Origin: Microvirga sp. TS319
GTDB lineage: Bacteria > Pseudomonadota > Alphaproteobacteria > Rhizobiales > Beijerinckiaceae
NCBI RefSeq assembly: GCF_041276405.1
Contig: NZ_JBGGGT010000002.1
Location: 3,015,001 to 3,079,000, forward strand
Reading direction: 5' to 3'
Length of the DNA stretch: 64,000 nucleotides
The position numbers and the translations under genes are program-made. The notes under the pieces were generated by a model. That model worked only from the letters and a program-made list of their open reading frames with translations, was not told where the DNA came from and ran no database searches. Positions 16,998 through 24,897 of this stretch are shown here, piece by piece; position 1 is the stretch's first letter; the number at the start of each line of letters is the position of its first letter.

Positions 16998-18368
16998 CTA
17001 CCGGACCGGGACGCGGCGGCCGGTCATAGCCTGAAGACGGGCTGCAACGCGGTTCTGCCAGACGAAATTTTCCGAGCCATTGTGCGTGAAGACGTCCATG
17101 GTGTTCAGTTGGGCTTCGGTTCTGATGCGGGACGTATCTCGGCGAACGTCGTCCGTGGTATAGGACATCCTGAACAGCTGCGGGGCATCGCGTGCGCCAA
17201 CATCACGCCAGATGTTGCAGCGGCCATTGTGGCTCCAGTCTGCAATGACGCCATTACCCACTTGCATGAGCAGGACAGCATGATGGTCGTCCAGCTGCTT
17301 CGAGCCGCCCGAGCTAAACTGACCGAAATTCCCTTTTCCTAGGTAGGCCTGAGCATTCCTGATATGGCCGCGACCAAAGATGACCCATGCCTCATTGATG
17401 AGCCCCTCATCGAACACGCCCATCCAGAATGACCGGCGAAACCTCCACGTTCGATCACCGACCCCGGAGTCGATAATATCGAAGAAGGCCCGAAGCGAAT
17501 ACTCCGTCAACCAGCGTCTGACGACACGGGCGGCTTCCTCCGCACCAATCCAGGCGCCGGGACGTGTGCGTGGATCGCCGAGCCTGTCGATCAGGAAGCG
17601 GGACAAAGTTTCCCGTCCGTCGGGTCTGCTATCCGCAAAGGGCCGGATGAGCGCGTTCGCCACCGCTGCCCGATGAGCTGCGTAGATGAAGTTCTGGCTT
17701 TCGTTCAGGCTCCAGCGATGAATACGCGCCAGATGCGTTCCGGTTGAAACGCCACTGCCCTGTCCGAGCCTATGCAATCCGGCCAGGAAGGCGGCCTCGG
17801 CGAAGCCCGCCTCGCTGCCGATCGTCCCGAGCCGGCTCGTCGCCAGAAGAGCAGGGACGGTCATGTTCCTGTCGAGCGCGGCCTCGGCGACGCGGCGAAC
17901 ACCCACCTCCCCCTCGAAGAGTCCGAAATCCCGCTGCAATGCGTGCCAAGGATCCCCCGCCCGCTCGGCGCAGGCTGCAAGGGTGCGGGCCACGACATCA
18001 ATCCGCGGCAGCTCGGGCGCGTAGTCGAGCAGATAGGTGGATGCAAGGCGACGATAAGGCTTCCGCTGCTCCATACGGCTCACCTCCTCGATCAGGCGGC
18101 TGAACGCCCGGTCGTGCAGGGCAAGCGACGGTGTGGGCTTCCAAAGGCACCAGGCCGCATAGCGCCAATCAGCGGGCTCAGGCGTGTTCCCGGCATCCAG
18201 AGCACCGATCACGCGCTGGGCCACCGCGTCCAAGTCGAGAGCATTCGTTTCTTGTACAAGCCCGTCGATTGCCGGCCAGGCCCGCACCAGCCGCTCCACG
18301 TCGCTCATGATCGGCAGCGCCCGAGGGGCTCCGGCCGAGAGCGATTTCAGGGCATCCCGGAGGCTCAT
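16998..18368 (-). CDS. zorC: Zorya type I ZorC (EH-signature protein)
   Basis: 456 residues. The start is the ATG at 18368, overlapping the zorB stop as ATGA; a longer upstream frame lies inside zorB and is rejected. The C-terminal third carries the EH-signature region (FGRGHIRNAQAYLGKGNFGQ then VGNGVIADWSHNGRCNIW), which defines ZorC, while the N-terminal half is helical and without a known domain. ZorC is required for type I Zorya and, with ZorD, is thought to bind DNA as the cytosolic arm of the system. Translational coupling to zorB indicates tight stoichiometric expression. Confidence 0.9.
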   Translation of the reverse strand: MSLRDALKSLSAGAPRALPIMSDVERLVRAWPAIDGLVQETNALDLDAVAQRVIGALDAGNTPEPADWRYAAWCLWKPTPSLALHDRAFSRLIEEVSRMEQRKPYRRLASTYLLDYAPELPRIDVVARTLAACAERAGDPWHALQRDFGLFEGEVGVRRVAEAALDRNMTVPALLATSRLGTIGSEAGFAEAAFLAGLHRLGQGSGVSTGTHLARIHRWSLNESQNFIYAAHRAAVANALIRPFADSRPDGRETLSRFLIDRLGDPRTRPGAWIGAEEAARVVRRWLTEYSLRAFFDIIDSGVGDRTWRFRRSFWMGVFDEGLINEAWVIFGRGHIRNAQAYLGKGNFGQFSSGGSKQLDDHHAVLLMQVGNGVIADWSHNGRCNIWRDVGARDAPQLFRMSYTTDDVRRDTSRIRTEAQLNTMDVFTHNGSENFVWQNRVAARLQAMTGRRVPVR

Positions 18369-19240
18369 CGCTTCAGCTTCTCGATCTCGCTGCGCATCCC
18401 GTCCACCAGGGTGCGGATATCCTGGAGTCCGGCGCCGCCGTCCACCTCCATGACGAAGCGCAGGTCGATCCGGCGATTCTTCTGGTAGGCCGCCGGACTG
18501 CGGCTTGGATCGATCTGCCGTGTGGAGGAATAGCCGGAGACGGACAGGATCTCCTCGCCACTGCGGTTGCGAAGCCTGCGAAGGTCTGGAGAGACCGCGG
18601 TCAGTTCCCGATATGTGTTGACCGCTCGTTCGGTCGAAAGCGTCCAATTGCGGTCGTCGCTCCCGCTCTGATCTGTGTGCCCCTCGATGAAGACCGTTTC
18701 GACGGCACTCTGCGTCGAACGGCGGCACGGGGCCACCTGCCCTTCGGAGCAAACGCTATAGCCAGGGAGCACTCTGGCCAATACGCGGGCGATCTTTCCG
18801 ACATTCGCCTTCGGGGTATTGTCCTTTCCGACGTCCGGCTTTGGAGTATTGTCCAAGAACGATTCATTCGATGGGAACTGCACCGCGGCCTCCGTGAGGC
18901 GCAGCACGCCGTTGGCCTCGTCGATTTCGACCACAAGGCCTTCCGTGACCAGAGCCTCGCGCAGGTCGCGCAGGAGCTTGCTTCTTAAAGCGGAGGCTTC
19001 ACGGATTTCGTCGATCCGGCTCCGAACCTGGTTCTCCAGTTGGCCGAGCTTCTCTGCCACCTCCTTGGCGACGTTGATGTTTTCTTCCTGCCGGTCGGTC
19101 TGCTGCTGGAAATTCAGGGCGAACGCCATGAGCATGATGATGAACACGAAGAGAACGCCGACCATCATGTCGGTCATGGAGACGAAGTAGTTCTCGCCCT
19201 CCCCCGCCTCATCGCCGGCATGTGCGTCTTGGATAGCCAC
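18365..19240 (-). CDS. zorB: Zorya ZorB: MotB-like stator protein with OmpA domain
   Basis: 291 residues. A single N-terminal membrane helix (about 22-45) contains the ion-carrying aspartate in SMTDMMVGVLFVFIIMLM (Asp24), equivalent to the MotB plug-adjacent Asp. A coiled stretch follows (QTDRQEENINVAKEVAEKLG), then an OmpA/MotB peptidoglycan-binding domain (about 165-280, VFIEGHTDQSG and LSTERAVNTYRELT). With ZorA it forms the peptidoglycan-anchored proton-driven motor of the Zorya complex. It begins 18 bases after the zorA stop and overlaps zorC by 4 bases. Confidence 0.93.
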   Translation of the reverse strand: MAIQDAHAGDEAGEGENYFVSMTDMMVGVLFVFIIMLMAFALNFQQQTDRQEENINVAKEVAEKLGQLENQVRSRIDEIREASALRSKLLRDLREALVTEGLVVEIDEANGVLRLTEAAVQFPSNESFLDNTPKPDVGKDNTPKANVGKIARVLARVLPGYSVCSEGQVAPCRRSTQSAVETVFIEGHTDQSGSDDRNWTLSTERAVNTYRELTAVSPDLRRLRNRSGEEILSVSGYSSTRQIDPSRSPAAYQKNRRIDLRFVMEVDGGAGLQDIRTLVDGMRSEIEKLKR

Positions 19241-19258
19241 AGTTCAGTGCTCCTTGGT

Positions 19259-21367
19259 CTATGCCAGCTCACGCCTGCCGACGGCCTTGAGGAGCGCATC
19301 CGCCAGTTCCTCATTGGTCTGGCTCAGCTCACCAACCGAGCGCTGGAGGTTGTCGGCCGCCTGCTTGAAGTGGGTGTCGATCTGGAGCACGAAGGCCTGT
19401 GTCGCGTCTTGCTGCTTGCGGACCTCCTCGCCGAACCGCAGGACAGCCGCCTCCATCTCCTGATCGACCCGACCGAACCGCTGCTCGTACTCGGCCCAGA
19501 TCCGCCGGACCTCCTCGACTTGGTCGCGCAGGGACCCTGCGAGCGCGGCCGCCGCCTGATGGCTGTTTTCGAGCGCGCCGACGGAGCCCTGCACGGCGCT
19601 CGCCATCCGGTCGGAGGCACTTGCGATGGTCTGCGAGGATGCGAGCAGCGGCTGGCTTGCGGCGCGCAAACCTGCGGCCACCTCGCCGAACGCATCGGCC
19701 GTTTCCCGTGAACGGGCCGACACGGCCTCGACATGGCCGATCTGCTGAGCCATCGAGGCCTCCGTCCGGCGCAGGGTGGCGGCCAGTTCCTCGACGCTGG
19801 CGCGCATTTCGCCGGCAACCGAGGCAACGCCCCCGCGCAGGATCTCGGCAGCCTCCTGAGCCGCCGAGGCGGAGGCTGAGGCCGCGGCCGAGGACGCCTC
19901 GCGCGCAGCCCGGGCCATGGCGTCCGCCTGCTCGCCGGAGCTGCGCTGCATTGCCTCGATGGCCTGTGAGAACGCGGCGGCTTGGCTCTCCAGCTTCGTC
20001 GTGATGCCCGAGATCGCGTCCTCGAGCGCTCCGGCTGCGCCGCTCGCCGAGGTGGCGAGCGTCTTCGTGATCTGCTCGTTGGCGACGGCGAAAGCCGTCC
20101 GAAGCTCGCCCACGACCTGCTCAAGCATGGAGCGGCTCGCCTCGGCCGAGCCCCCGAGTTGCTCCCCGGCCTGGGCCACGAGGCGGTTGAGGGTCTCGGC
20201 GGATTCGTTGAGGCGGCGGGAAAAGTCCTCTCCCGAGCCCGAGAGATTGCGCTGCACATCGGCAAGCGTGCCCTGCATGGCGCCAAGGCTGCCCGCGAGC
20301 TCTCGCAGCTCGGATCCGGCTCCGTGATGAAGTCCCTCCTGGAACTTGCGCAGCATATCCTCGATCCCGGATTGGCTGGTCTGCGTGATCTGCCCCATGG
20401 CAGCGTCCAGACGTTCCGCCATCGGCGCCACGGCGCTCGTCATGGCGGATTGCAGGCTTGGCGCCACGCTCTCGCCCAGGCGTGAGAAGAAGCGGTCGCT
20501 GTTGATTTCTTTGAGTTGATCCCGGCTTTGCGCCATGATCTCGTTGGCCTCGGCGGCGATCTTCTGCGGCGGGAAGAACACCAGCCTGCGCTCCAGTTCA
20601 CGGCACAGGCCATCGAACGCGCCTTCGATCCAGATCGTATAGGTCCGGAAGGCGAGGGAAAGCACCAGGGACGAGCCGAGCCCTGCAATCGAGGTCGAGA
20701 ACTTGAAGGTGGCAGCGGCCAGGAGCTTGCCCAGCGCCCCCAGCATGAGCCCCGAATCCTTCGCGCCCGTCGCCGATGCTGCCTCGTGAAGCGCGAAAGC
20801 AAGGCCGATAAAGGTAAGGAGCAGCCCGAGCCCGACGAAAAAGCCCGGCACCGAGCCGATCATCTTCAGACCGAACAGGTGCTCGCGGGCACCTCCGATA
20901 TTGATGAAGGCCTGCGGGCGCATCGTATTGCGGACCACATTGTCTTCCCGCACCAGCGTCTCGGCGAACTCGCCCCAGGCGTGGCCTACCAGGGCATGGC
21001 GGCGCATGCGATCGTGGATACGGTCGTACTCGGCGGCGAAATCCTCGAAGCTCCTGGCCCTGCGGGCGATCGAGCGCGCCGACCACATGGCAAGGCGGAT
21101 CAGGACGACATGCGCAACAAAGTAAGCCCCGCCGAGGGCCGCGGCCGCCTGGACAATCAGGGAGGCCAAAGCAAAGGCGAAGGCCTGTTCGCTGATACGC
21201 TCGAAATGACCCTGGAAGGCCTCAGCGAAGACATCCCAGATCAGAAGCGGCTGCGAGAAGGGAAAAACCAGTGCCGCCGCATAGCCTAAGCTGGCGGTCA
21301 GAGCCCAGAACAGAACGATGCGCGTCGACCAATGCCAGAGCACTGGTGAGCCGAACAGGCGCGACAT
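19259..21367 (-). CDS. zorA: Zorya ZorA: MotA/ExbB-like stator with long cytoplasmic tail
   Basis: 702 residues. Four or so membrane helices lie in the first ~240 residues, including the MotA/TolQ-like pair (MIGSVPGFFVGLGLLLTFIG and KFSTSIAGLGSSLVLSLAF). The remaining ~450 residues are an Ala/Ser/Glu-rich coiled coil, the long intracellular tail that in characterised Zorya carries the signal from envelope to cytosolic effectors. Length matches type I ZorA. It is the first gene of the operon; its promoter must lie in the 188-bp spacer shared with hsdM. Confidence 0.93.
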   Translation of the reverse strand: MSRLFGSPVLWHWSTRIVLFWALTASLGYAAALVFPFSQPLLIWDVFAEAFQGHFERISEQAFAFALASLIVQAAAALGGAYFVAHVVLIRLAMWSARSIARRARSFEDFAAEYDRIHDRMRRHALVGHAWGEFAETLVREDNVVRNTMRPQAFINIGGAREHLFGLKMIGSVPGFFVGLGLLLTFIGLAFALHEAASATGAKDSGLMLGALGKLLAAATFKFSTSIAGLGSSLVLSLAFRTYTIWIEGAFDGLCRELERRLVFFPPQKIAAEANEIMAQSRDQLKEINSDRFFSRLGESVAPSLQSAMTSAVAPMAERLDAAMGQITQTSQSGIEDMLRKFQEGLHHGAGSELRELAGSLGAMQGTLADVQRNLSGSGEDFSRRLNESAETLNRLVAQAGEQLGGSAEASRSMLEQVVGELRTAFAVANEQITKTLATSASGAAGALEDAISGITTKLESQAAAFSQAIEAMQRSSGEQADAMARAAREASSAAASASASAAQEAAEILRGGVASVAGEMRASVEELAATLRRTEASMAQQIGHVEAVSARSRETADAFGEVAAGLRAASQPLLASSQTIASASDRMASAVQGSVGALENSHQAAAALAGSLRDQVEEVRRIWAEYEQRFGRVDQEMEAAVLRFGEEVRKQQDATQAFVLQIDTHFKQAADNLQRSVGELSQTNEELADALLKAVGRRELA

Positions 21368-21555
21368 GGCGAAGAAGCCCCCTTACTCGCTTGTCGTAAT
21401 ATTTCCTACGATTCGGTTAATTTCCCTTAGGGTACAAGACTCGTCAACTGTGGCTCGCACGGCATATTGTCCCATAACTCGAAGGTAACCCCTCGACGGC
21501 CTTGCGGAGTCCTCCCCCGATCGGACATGAAGAGAGCAACACGTCAGGGGGCATC
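21368..21555. promoter_or_regulatory. Divergent promoter region between Zorya and type I RM operons
   Basis: 188 bp with no open frame, AT-richer than its surroundings (TTCGGTTAATTTCCCTTAGG around 21412-21431). It must contain both operon promoters. I see no single convincing -35/-10 pair or operator, and no regulatory gene lies in the island, so control is either constitutive or by host factors. Confidence 0.5.
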
Positions 21556-23109
21556 ATGCTGGTTGGTGAGATTCGAAGTCAGATCAAGTCGATCTGGGAT
21601 GACTTCTGGGCGGGGGGCCTGTCGAACCCGCTCGCCGTCATGGAGCAGATCACGTACCTGCTCTTCGTCAAGCGGCTGGACGAGCTGCACACCCTGGAGG
21701 AGCGCAAGGCCGCCACCCTGAAGATCCCTATGGAGCGGCGCATCTTTCCCGAAGGGAAGGACAGGCGTGGCGAGGATGGCGGGCGGGCCTATGACGACCT
21801 GCGCTGGTCCCGGTTCAAGGCCTTCGAGCCCCGCGAGATGTTCAAGGTGGTGGACGAGCACGTATTTCCTTTCATCCGCGATTTGAACGGGCGGGACTCC
21901 GCCGTCGGTAGGCACATGAAGGATGCCCGCTTCGGCATTCCGACCCCTGCCCTCCTCGCCAAGGTGGTCGAGAAGCTCGACGCCGTGAAGATGGACGACC
22001 GCGACACCAAGGGCGATATCTATGAATACATGCTTGGAATGATCGCGAGCGCCGGTCAGAACGGACAGTTCCGCACCCCGCGCCACATCATCAAGCTCAT
22101 GGTAGAGCTGACCGAGCCTAATTCGAAGGACGTAATCTGCGATCCCGCAGCCGGGACATGTGGCTTCCTGGTCGCGGCAGGCGAATACCTGCGCAAGCAT
22201 CACCCGGAAATCTTCCGTGATCCGGTCCTGCGCAAGCATTTCCACGAGGACGCCTTCCACGGCTTCGACTTCGACCCGACCATGCTGCGCATTGGCTCGA
22301 TGAACATGATCCTGCACGGCATCGAGAACCCCGCCATCGTGGCGCGGGATTCCTTGGCCGAGGACAATGCCGGTGAAGCGGGCCGCTACAGTCTCATCCT
22401 CGCCAATCCGCCCTTTGCTGGTTCGCTCGATTACGAAGCGACCGCGAAGGACCTGCAGCGGATCGTCAAGACCAAGAAGACCGAACTCCTCTTCCTTGCC
22501 TTGTTCCTGCGCCTCATGAAGACCGGAGGACGCGCGGCGGTGATTGTGCCGGACGGCGTTCTCTTCGGCTCCTCTACAGCGCACAAGGCTCTGCGCAAAA
22601 TGCTGGTGGAGGAACACAAACTCGATGCCGTCATTAAGCTGCCCTCCGGCGTCTTCCGCCCCTATGCGGGCGTCTCCACCGCCATCCTGCTCTTCACCAA
22701 GACCGGCGTCGGAGGCACGGATCACGTGTGGTTCTATGATGTGGAGGCTGACGGCTGGTCCCTCGACGACAAGCGCCAGCCGCTCCTGCCCGAGGACAAG
22801 CTCGGCCCCTCGCCGGAAACGCCGCTGACGGAAGACGAGCATGCCAGGAACAACCTTCCGGACGTGGTGATGCGGTGGGAGGAGCGCAACGGCGCGGAGC
22901 GTGAGCGCGCCCGTACGGCGCAGAGTTTCTGCGTGCCGAAAGCCGACATTGCCAAGGACGGCGCTTATGACCTCTCACTCAACCGCTACAAGGAGGTCGA
23001 GCACGAGGAGGTACAGCACGAGGCTCCAGCGGACATCATCCGCGAGTTGAAGCGGCTTGAGGCGGAGATCGCTAAAGGGCTGGCGAAGCTGGAGGAGATG
23101 GTGGGATGA
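21556..23109 (+). CDS. hsdM: Type I restriction-modification DNA methyltransferase subunit
   Basis: 517 residues. The ATG at 21556 follows AGGGGG (21546-21551) closely and gives the family start MLVGEIRSQIKSIWDDFW; the ORF upstream of it is not used. An N-terminal helical HsdM domain (1-140) is followed by the N6-adenine methyltransferase fold: AdoMet motif DPAAGTCG from residue 196, catalytic NPPF at 284-287. It methylates host DNA together with HsdS, and with HsdR forms the restriction complex. It overlaps hsdS as ATGA. Confidence 0.95.
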   Translation: MLVGEIRSQIKSIWDDFWAGGLSNPLAVMEQITYLLFVKRLDELHTLEERKAATLKIPMERRIFPEGKDRRGEDGGRAYDDLRWSRFKAFEPREMFKVVDEHVFPFIRDLNGRDSAVGRHMKDARFGIPTPALLAKVVEKLDAVKMDDRDTKGDIYEYMLGMIASAGQNGQFRTPRHIIKLMVELTEPNSKDVICDPAAGTCGFLVAAGEYLRKHHPEIFRDPVLRKHFHEDAFHGFDFDPTMLRIGSMNMILHGIENPAIVARDSLAEDNAGEAGRYSLILANPPFAGSLDYEATAKDLQRIVKTKKTELLFLALFLRLMKTGGRAAVIVPDGVLFGSSTAHKALRKMLVEEHKLDAVIKLPSGVFRPYAGVSTAILLFTKTGVGGTDHVWFYDVEADGWSLDDKRQPLLPEDKLGPSPETPLTEDEHARNNLPDVVMRWEERNGAERERARTAQSFCVPKADIAKDGAYDLSLNRYKEVEHEEVQHEAPADIIRELKRLEAEIAKGLAKLEEMVG

Positions 23110-24302
23110 AATGGCCGACAATCCCGCTTGGTGAACTAGTTAAAGTCCGCGGGGGAGGTACTCCCAAACGCAATAATCCCTCGTTCTTTCGCGGCGACAT
23201 CCCGTGGGTCACACCTAAGGACATGAAGTCCTGGGACATCAAAGACGCTCAAATCAAGATAACGCAAGAGGCTATTGAAAATAGCGCAGCCAATCTTCTG
23301 CCCGCCAACACAGTCTTGCTGGTCGTTCGCTCAGGAGTTCTCAAACACACTGCGCCTGTGGCGATCAACAGAATTCCCGTTGCCATCAATCAGGACATGA
23401 AGTCACTGGAATGTAGCCGGCACATTCTGCCCGAATTTCTTGCGCGCTTTTTGAAATCTTCTGAGCCCATTATTCTAAGCTGGGTTCGAGCAACCACAGC
23501 CGACAACTACCCTATAGACAATCTCAAAGAATTAGAGATCCCTCTCCCACCGCTAGATGAGCAGCGGCGGATTGCGGCGATCCTCGATCAAGCCGACGCG
23601 CTGCGCCATGCCCAGAATGTAGCGCTTACAAAGTTGAGCAGCCTCAAGCAGGCAATCTTTCTCGAAATGTTCGGGGATCCAGTTCAGAACAGGCAGAGAT
23701 GGCAACGGGTTCCTCTTGGAGAACTCCTTTCCGGAATTGAAAGCGGCTGGAGTCCAACTTGTCTGGATCGACCAGCCAGATCGGAAGAGTGGGGTGTTCT
23801 GAAACTGAGCGCAGTAACAAGCTGTGCCTTTAATGATAACGAGCATAAGGCTCTTCCTGATTCTGTTGAACCACGCCCATCAATTGAGGTTCGCCCAGGC
23901 GATGTTCTGTTCACGAGGAAGAATACCTACGATCTTGTTGCTGCATGCGCACTTGTCCGCGCGACGAGATCGCGGTTGATGTTGTCGGACTTGATCTTCC
24001 GGTTGCGAATCGCAGATCTTGGAATCCTCGTGCCTGACTATCTTCAAGCGTTATTGGCGTATCCAACAAAGCGTAAGGAAGTACAAAGGCTCGCAGGTGG
24101 ATCGGCAGGCTCAATGCCTAACATTTCCAAGGAGCGTCTAAGGGGCGTCGACATTGAACTTCCTCCGCTGCAGCTGCAGCAAGCTTTCGCGGAGAAGGTT
24201 TCGTACGTCGAAGAACTGTTTGCTGCCCAACAATCCCAATTCGCCCAACTCGACACCCTCTTCGCCTCCCTCCAACACCGCGCCTTCCGCGGCGAGCTTT
24301 GA
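23106..24302 (+). CDS. hsdS: Type I restriction-modification specificity subunit
   Basis: 398 residues with two target-recognition domains. TRD1 begins WPTIPLGELVKVRGGGTP and ends in the conserved spacer IPLPPLDEQRRIAAILDQAD; TRD2 begins WQRVPLGELLSG and ends in IELPPLQLQQAFAEKV, closing with the common tail ASLQHRAFRGEL. The base composition is clearly AT-richer than hsdM and hsdR, most of all within the TRDs, as expected for recombinable specificity genes. It starts within the hsdM stop (ATGA). The next start codon comes 2 bases after its stop. Confidence 0.95.
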   Translation: MKWPTIPLGELVKVRGGGTPKRNNPSFFRGDIPWVTPKDMKSWDIKDAQIKITQEAIENSAANLLPANTVLLVVRSGVLKHTAPVAINRIPVAINQDMKSLECSRHILPEFLARFLKSSEPIILSWVRATTADNYPIDNLKELEIPLPPLDEQRRIAAILDQADALRHAQNVALTKLSSLKQAIFLEMFGDPVQNRQRWQRVPLGELLSGIESGWSPTCLDRPARSEEWGVLKLSAVTSCAFNDNEHKALPDSVEPRPSIEVRPGDVLFTRKNTYDLVAACALVRATRSRLMLSDLIFRLRIADLGILVPDYLQALLAYPTKRKEVQRLAGGSAGSMPNISKERLRGVDIELPPLQLQQAFAEKVSYVEELFAAQQSQFAQLDTLFASLQHRAFRGEL

Positions 24303-24304
24303 GC

Positions 24305-24850
24305 ATGTCGGCGTCAACCCATGTGCTGACTCTCCCCGGCCCCATGCTGAAGCGCGGGTTCTGGCTCTATGTCTGGCGCGTGGAGACGCCGAAGGGCGAG
24401 ATGCTTTACGTCGGACGCACCGGCGACAATTCGAGCCCTCATGCGAGCGCCGCCTACACGCGCATGGGTCAACATCTGGGTTCCGCCAAAACCCAGAACG
24501 CCCTTCGCCAGCATCTTCGCAAGGAGGGCCTTGAGCCGGAGGACTGCGCGGCTTTCCACCTCGTCACTCATGGGCCGATCTACCCGGAGGTCGAGCACGC
24601 TCCCGGGCTGGATCGCGCCGCCTTGATGGCAAAACACCTGCCCCTGCGTGATCTCGTCGGCGCCATGGAAAAGGCGCTGGCGGAGGAACTGAAGCACGCA
24701 GGCTACTGGGTTCTCAATACCGTGAAGTGGAAGCACCCCCACGATCCCGTCATCTGGGAGACGGTCCGGTCCGCCTTCGCGGGTCATTTTCCTAAACTGT
24801 CAGGAACATATGCTTTGGGAGATCTCGACAGACTACAAGTTGCGAAATAG
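24305..24850 (+). CDS. GIY-YIG-like nuclease domain protein embedded in RM operon
   Basis: 181 residues from the ATG at 24305 (a TTG two codons earlier is less likely). Near the N-terminus WLYVWRVETPKGEMLYVGRT matches the GIY-YIG pattern (YVW ... YVGRTGD) and is followed by helices with conserved Arg/His. A mid-region EKALAEELKHAGYWVLNTV contains a Glu and Asn that could complete the site. The family is my inference from this motif. It lies between hsdS and the DUF262 gene, 2 bases after hsdS, so it is co-expressed. The C-terminal DLDRLQVAK recurs inside the next gene. Confidence 0.6.
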   Translation: MSASTHVLTLPGPMLKRGFWLYVWRVETPKGEMLYVGRTGDNSSPHASAAYTRMGQHLGSAKTQNALRQHLRKEGLEPEDCAAFHLVTHGPIYPEVEHAPGLDRAALMAKHLPLRDLVGAMEKALAEELKHAGYWVLNTVKWKHPHDPVIWETVRSAFAGHFPKLSGTYALGDLDRLQVAK

Positions 24851-24897
24851 CATCACGCCATCCTCCAGGACAGCGCCTTCTCCGGCAACGTGAGCCC

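Noticed and set aside
16998..18752. Long ORF extending zorC upstream by 128 codons
   Set aside because: The extension lies within zorB in another frame, and the ATG at 18368 overlaps the zorB stop in the usual ATGA manner.
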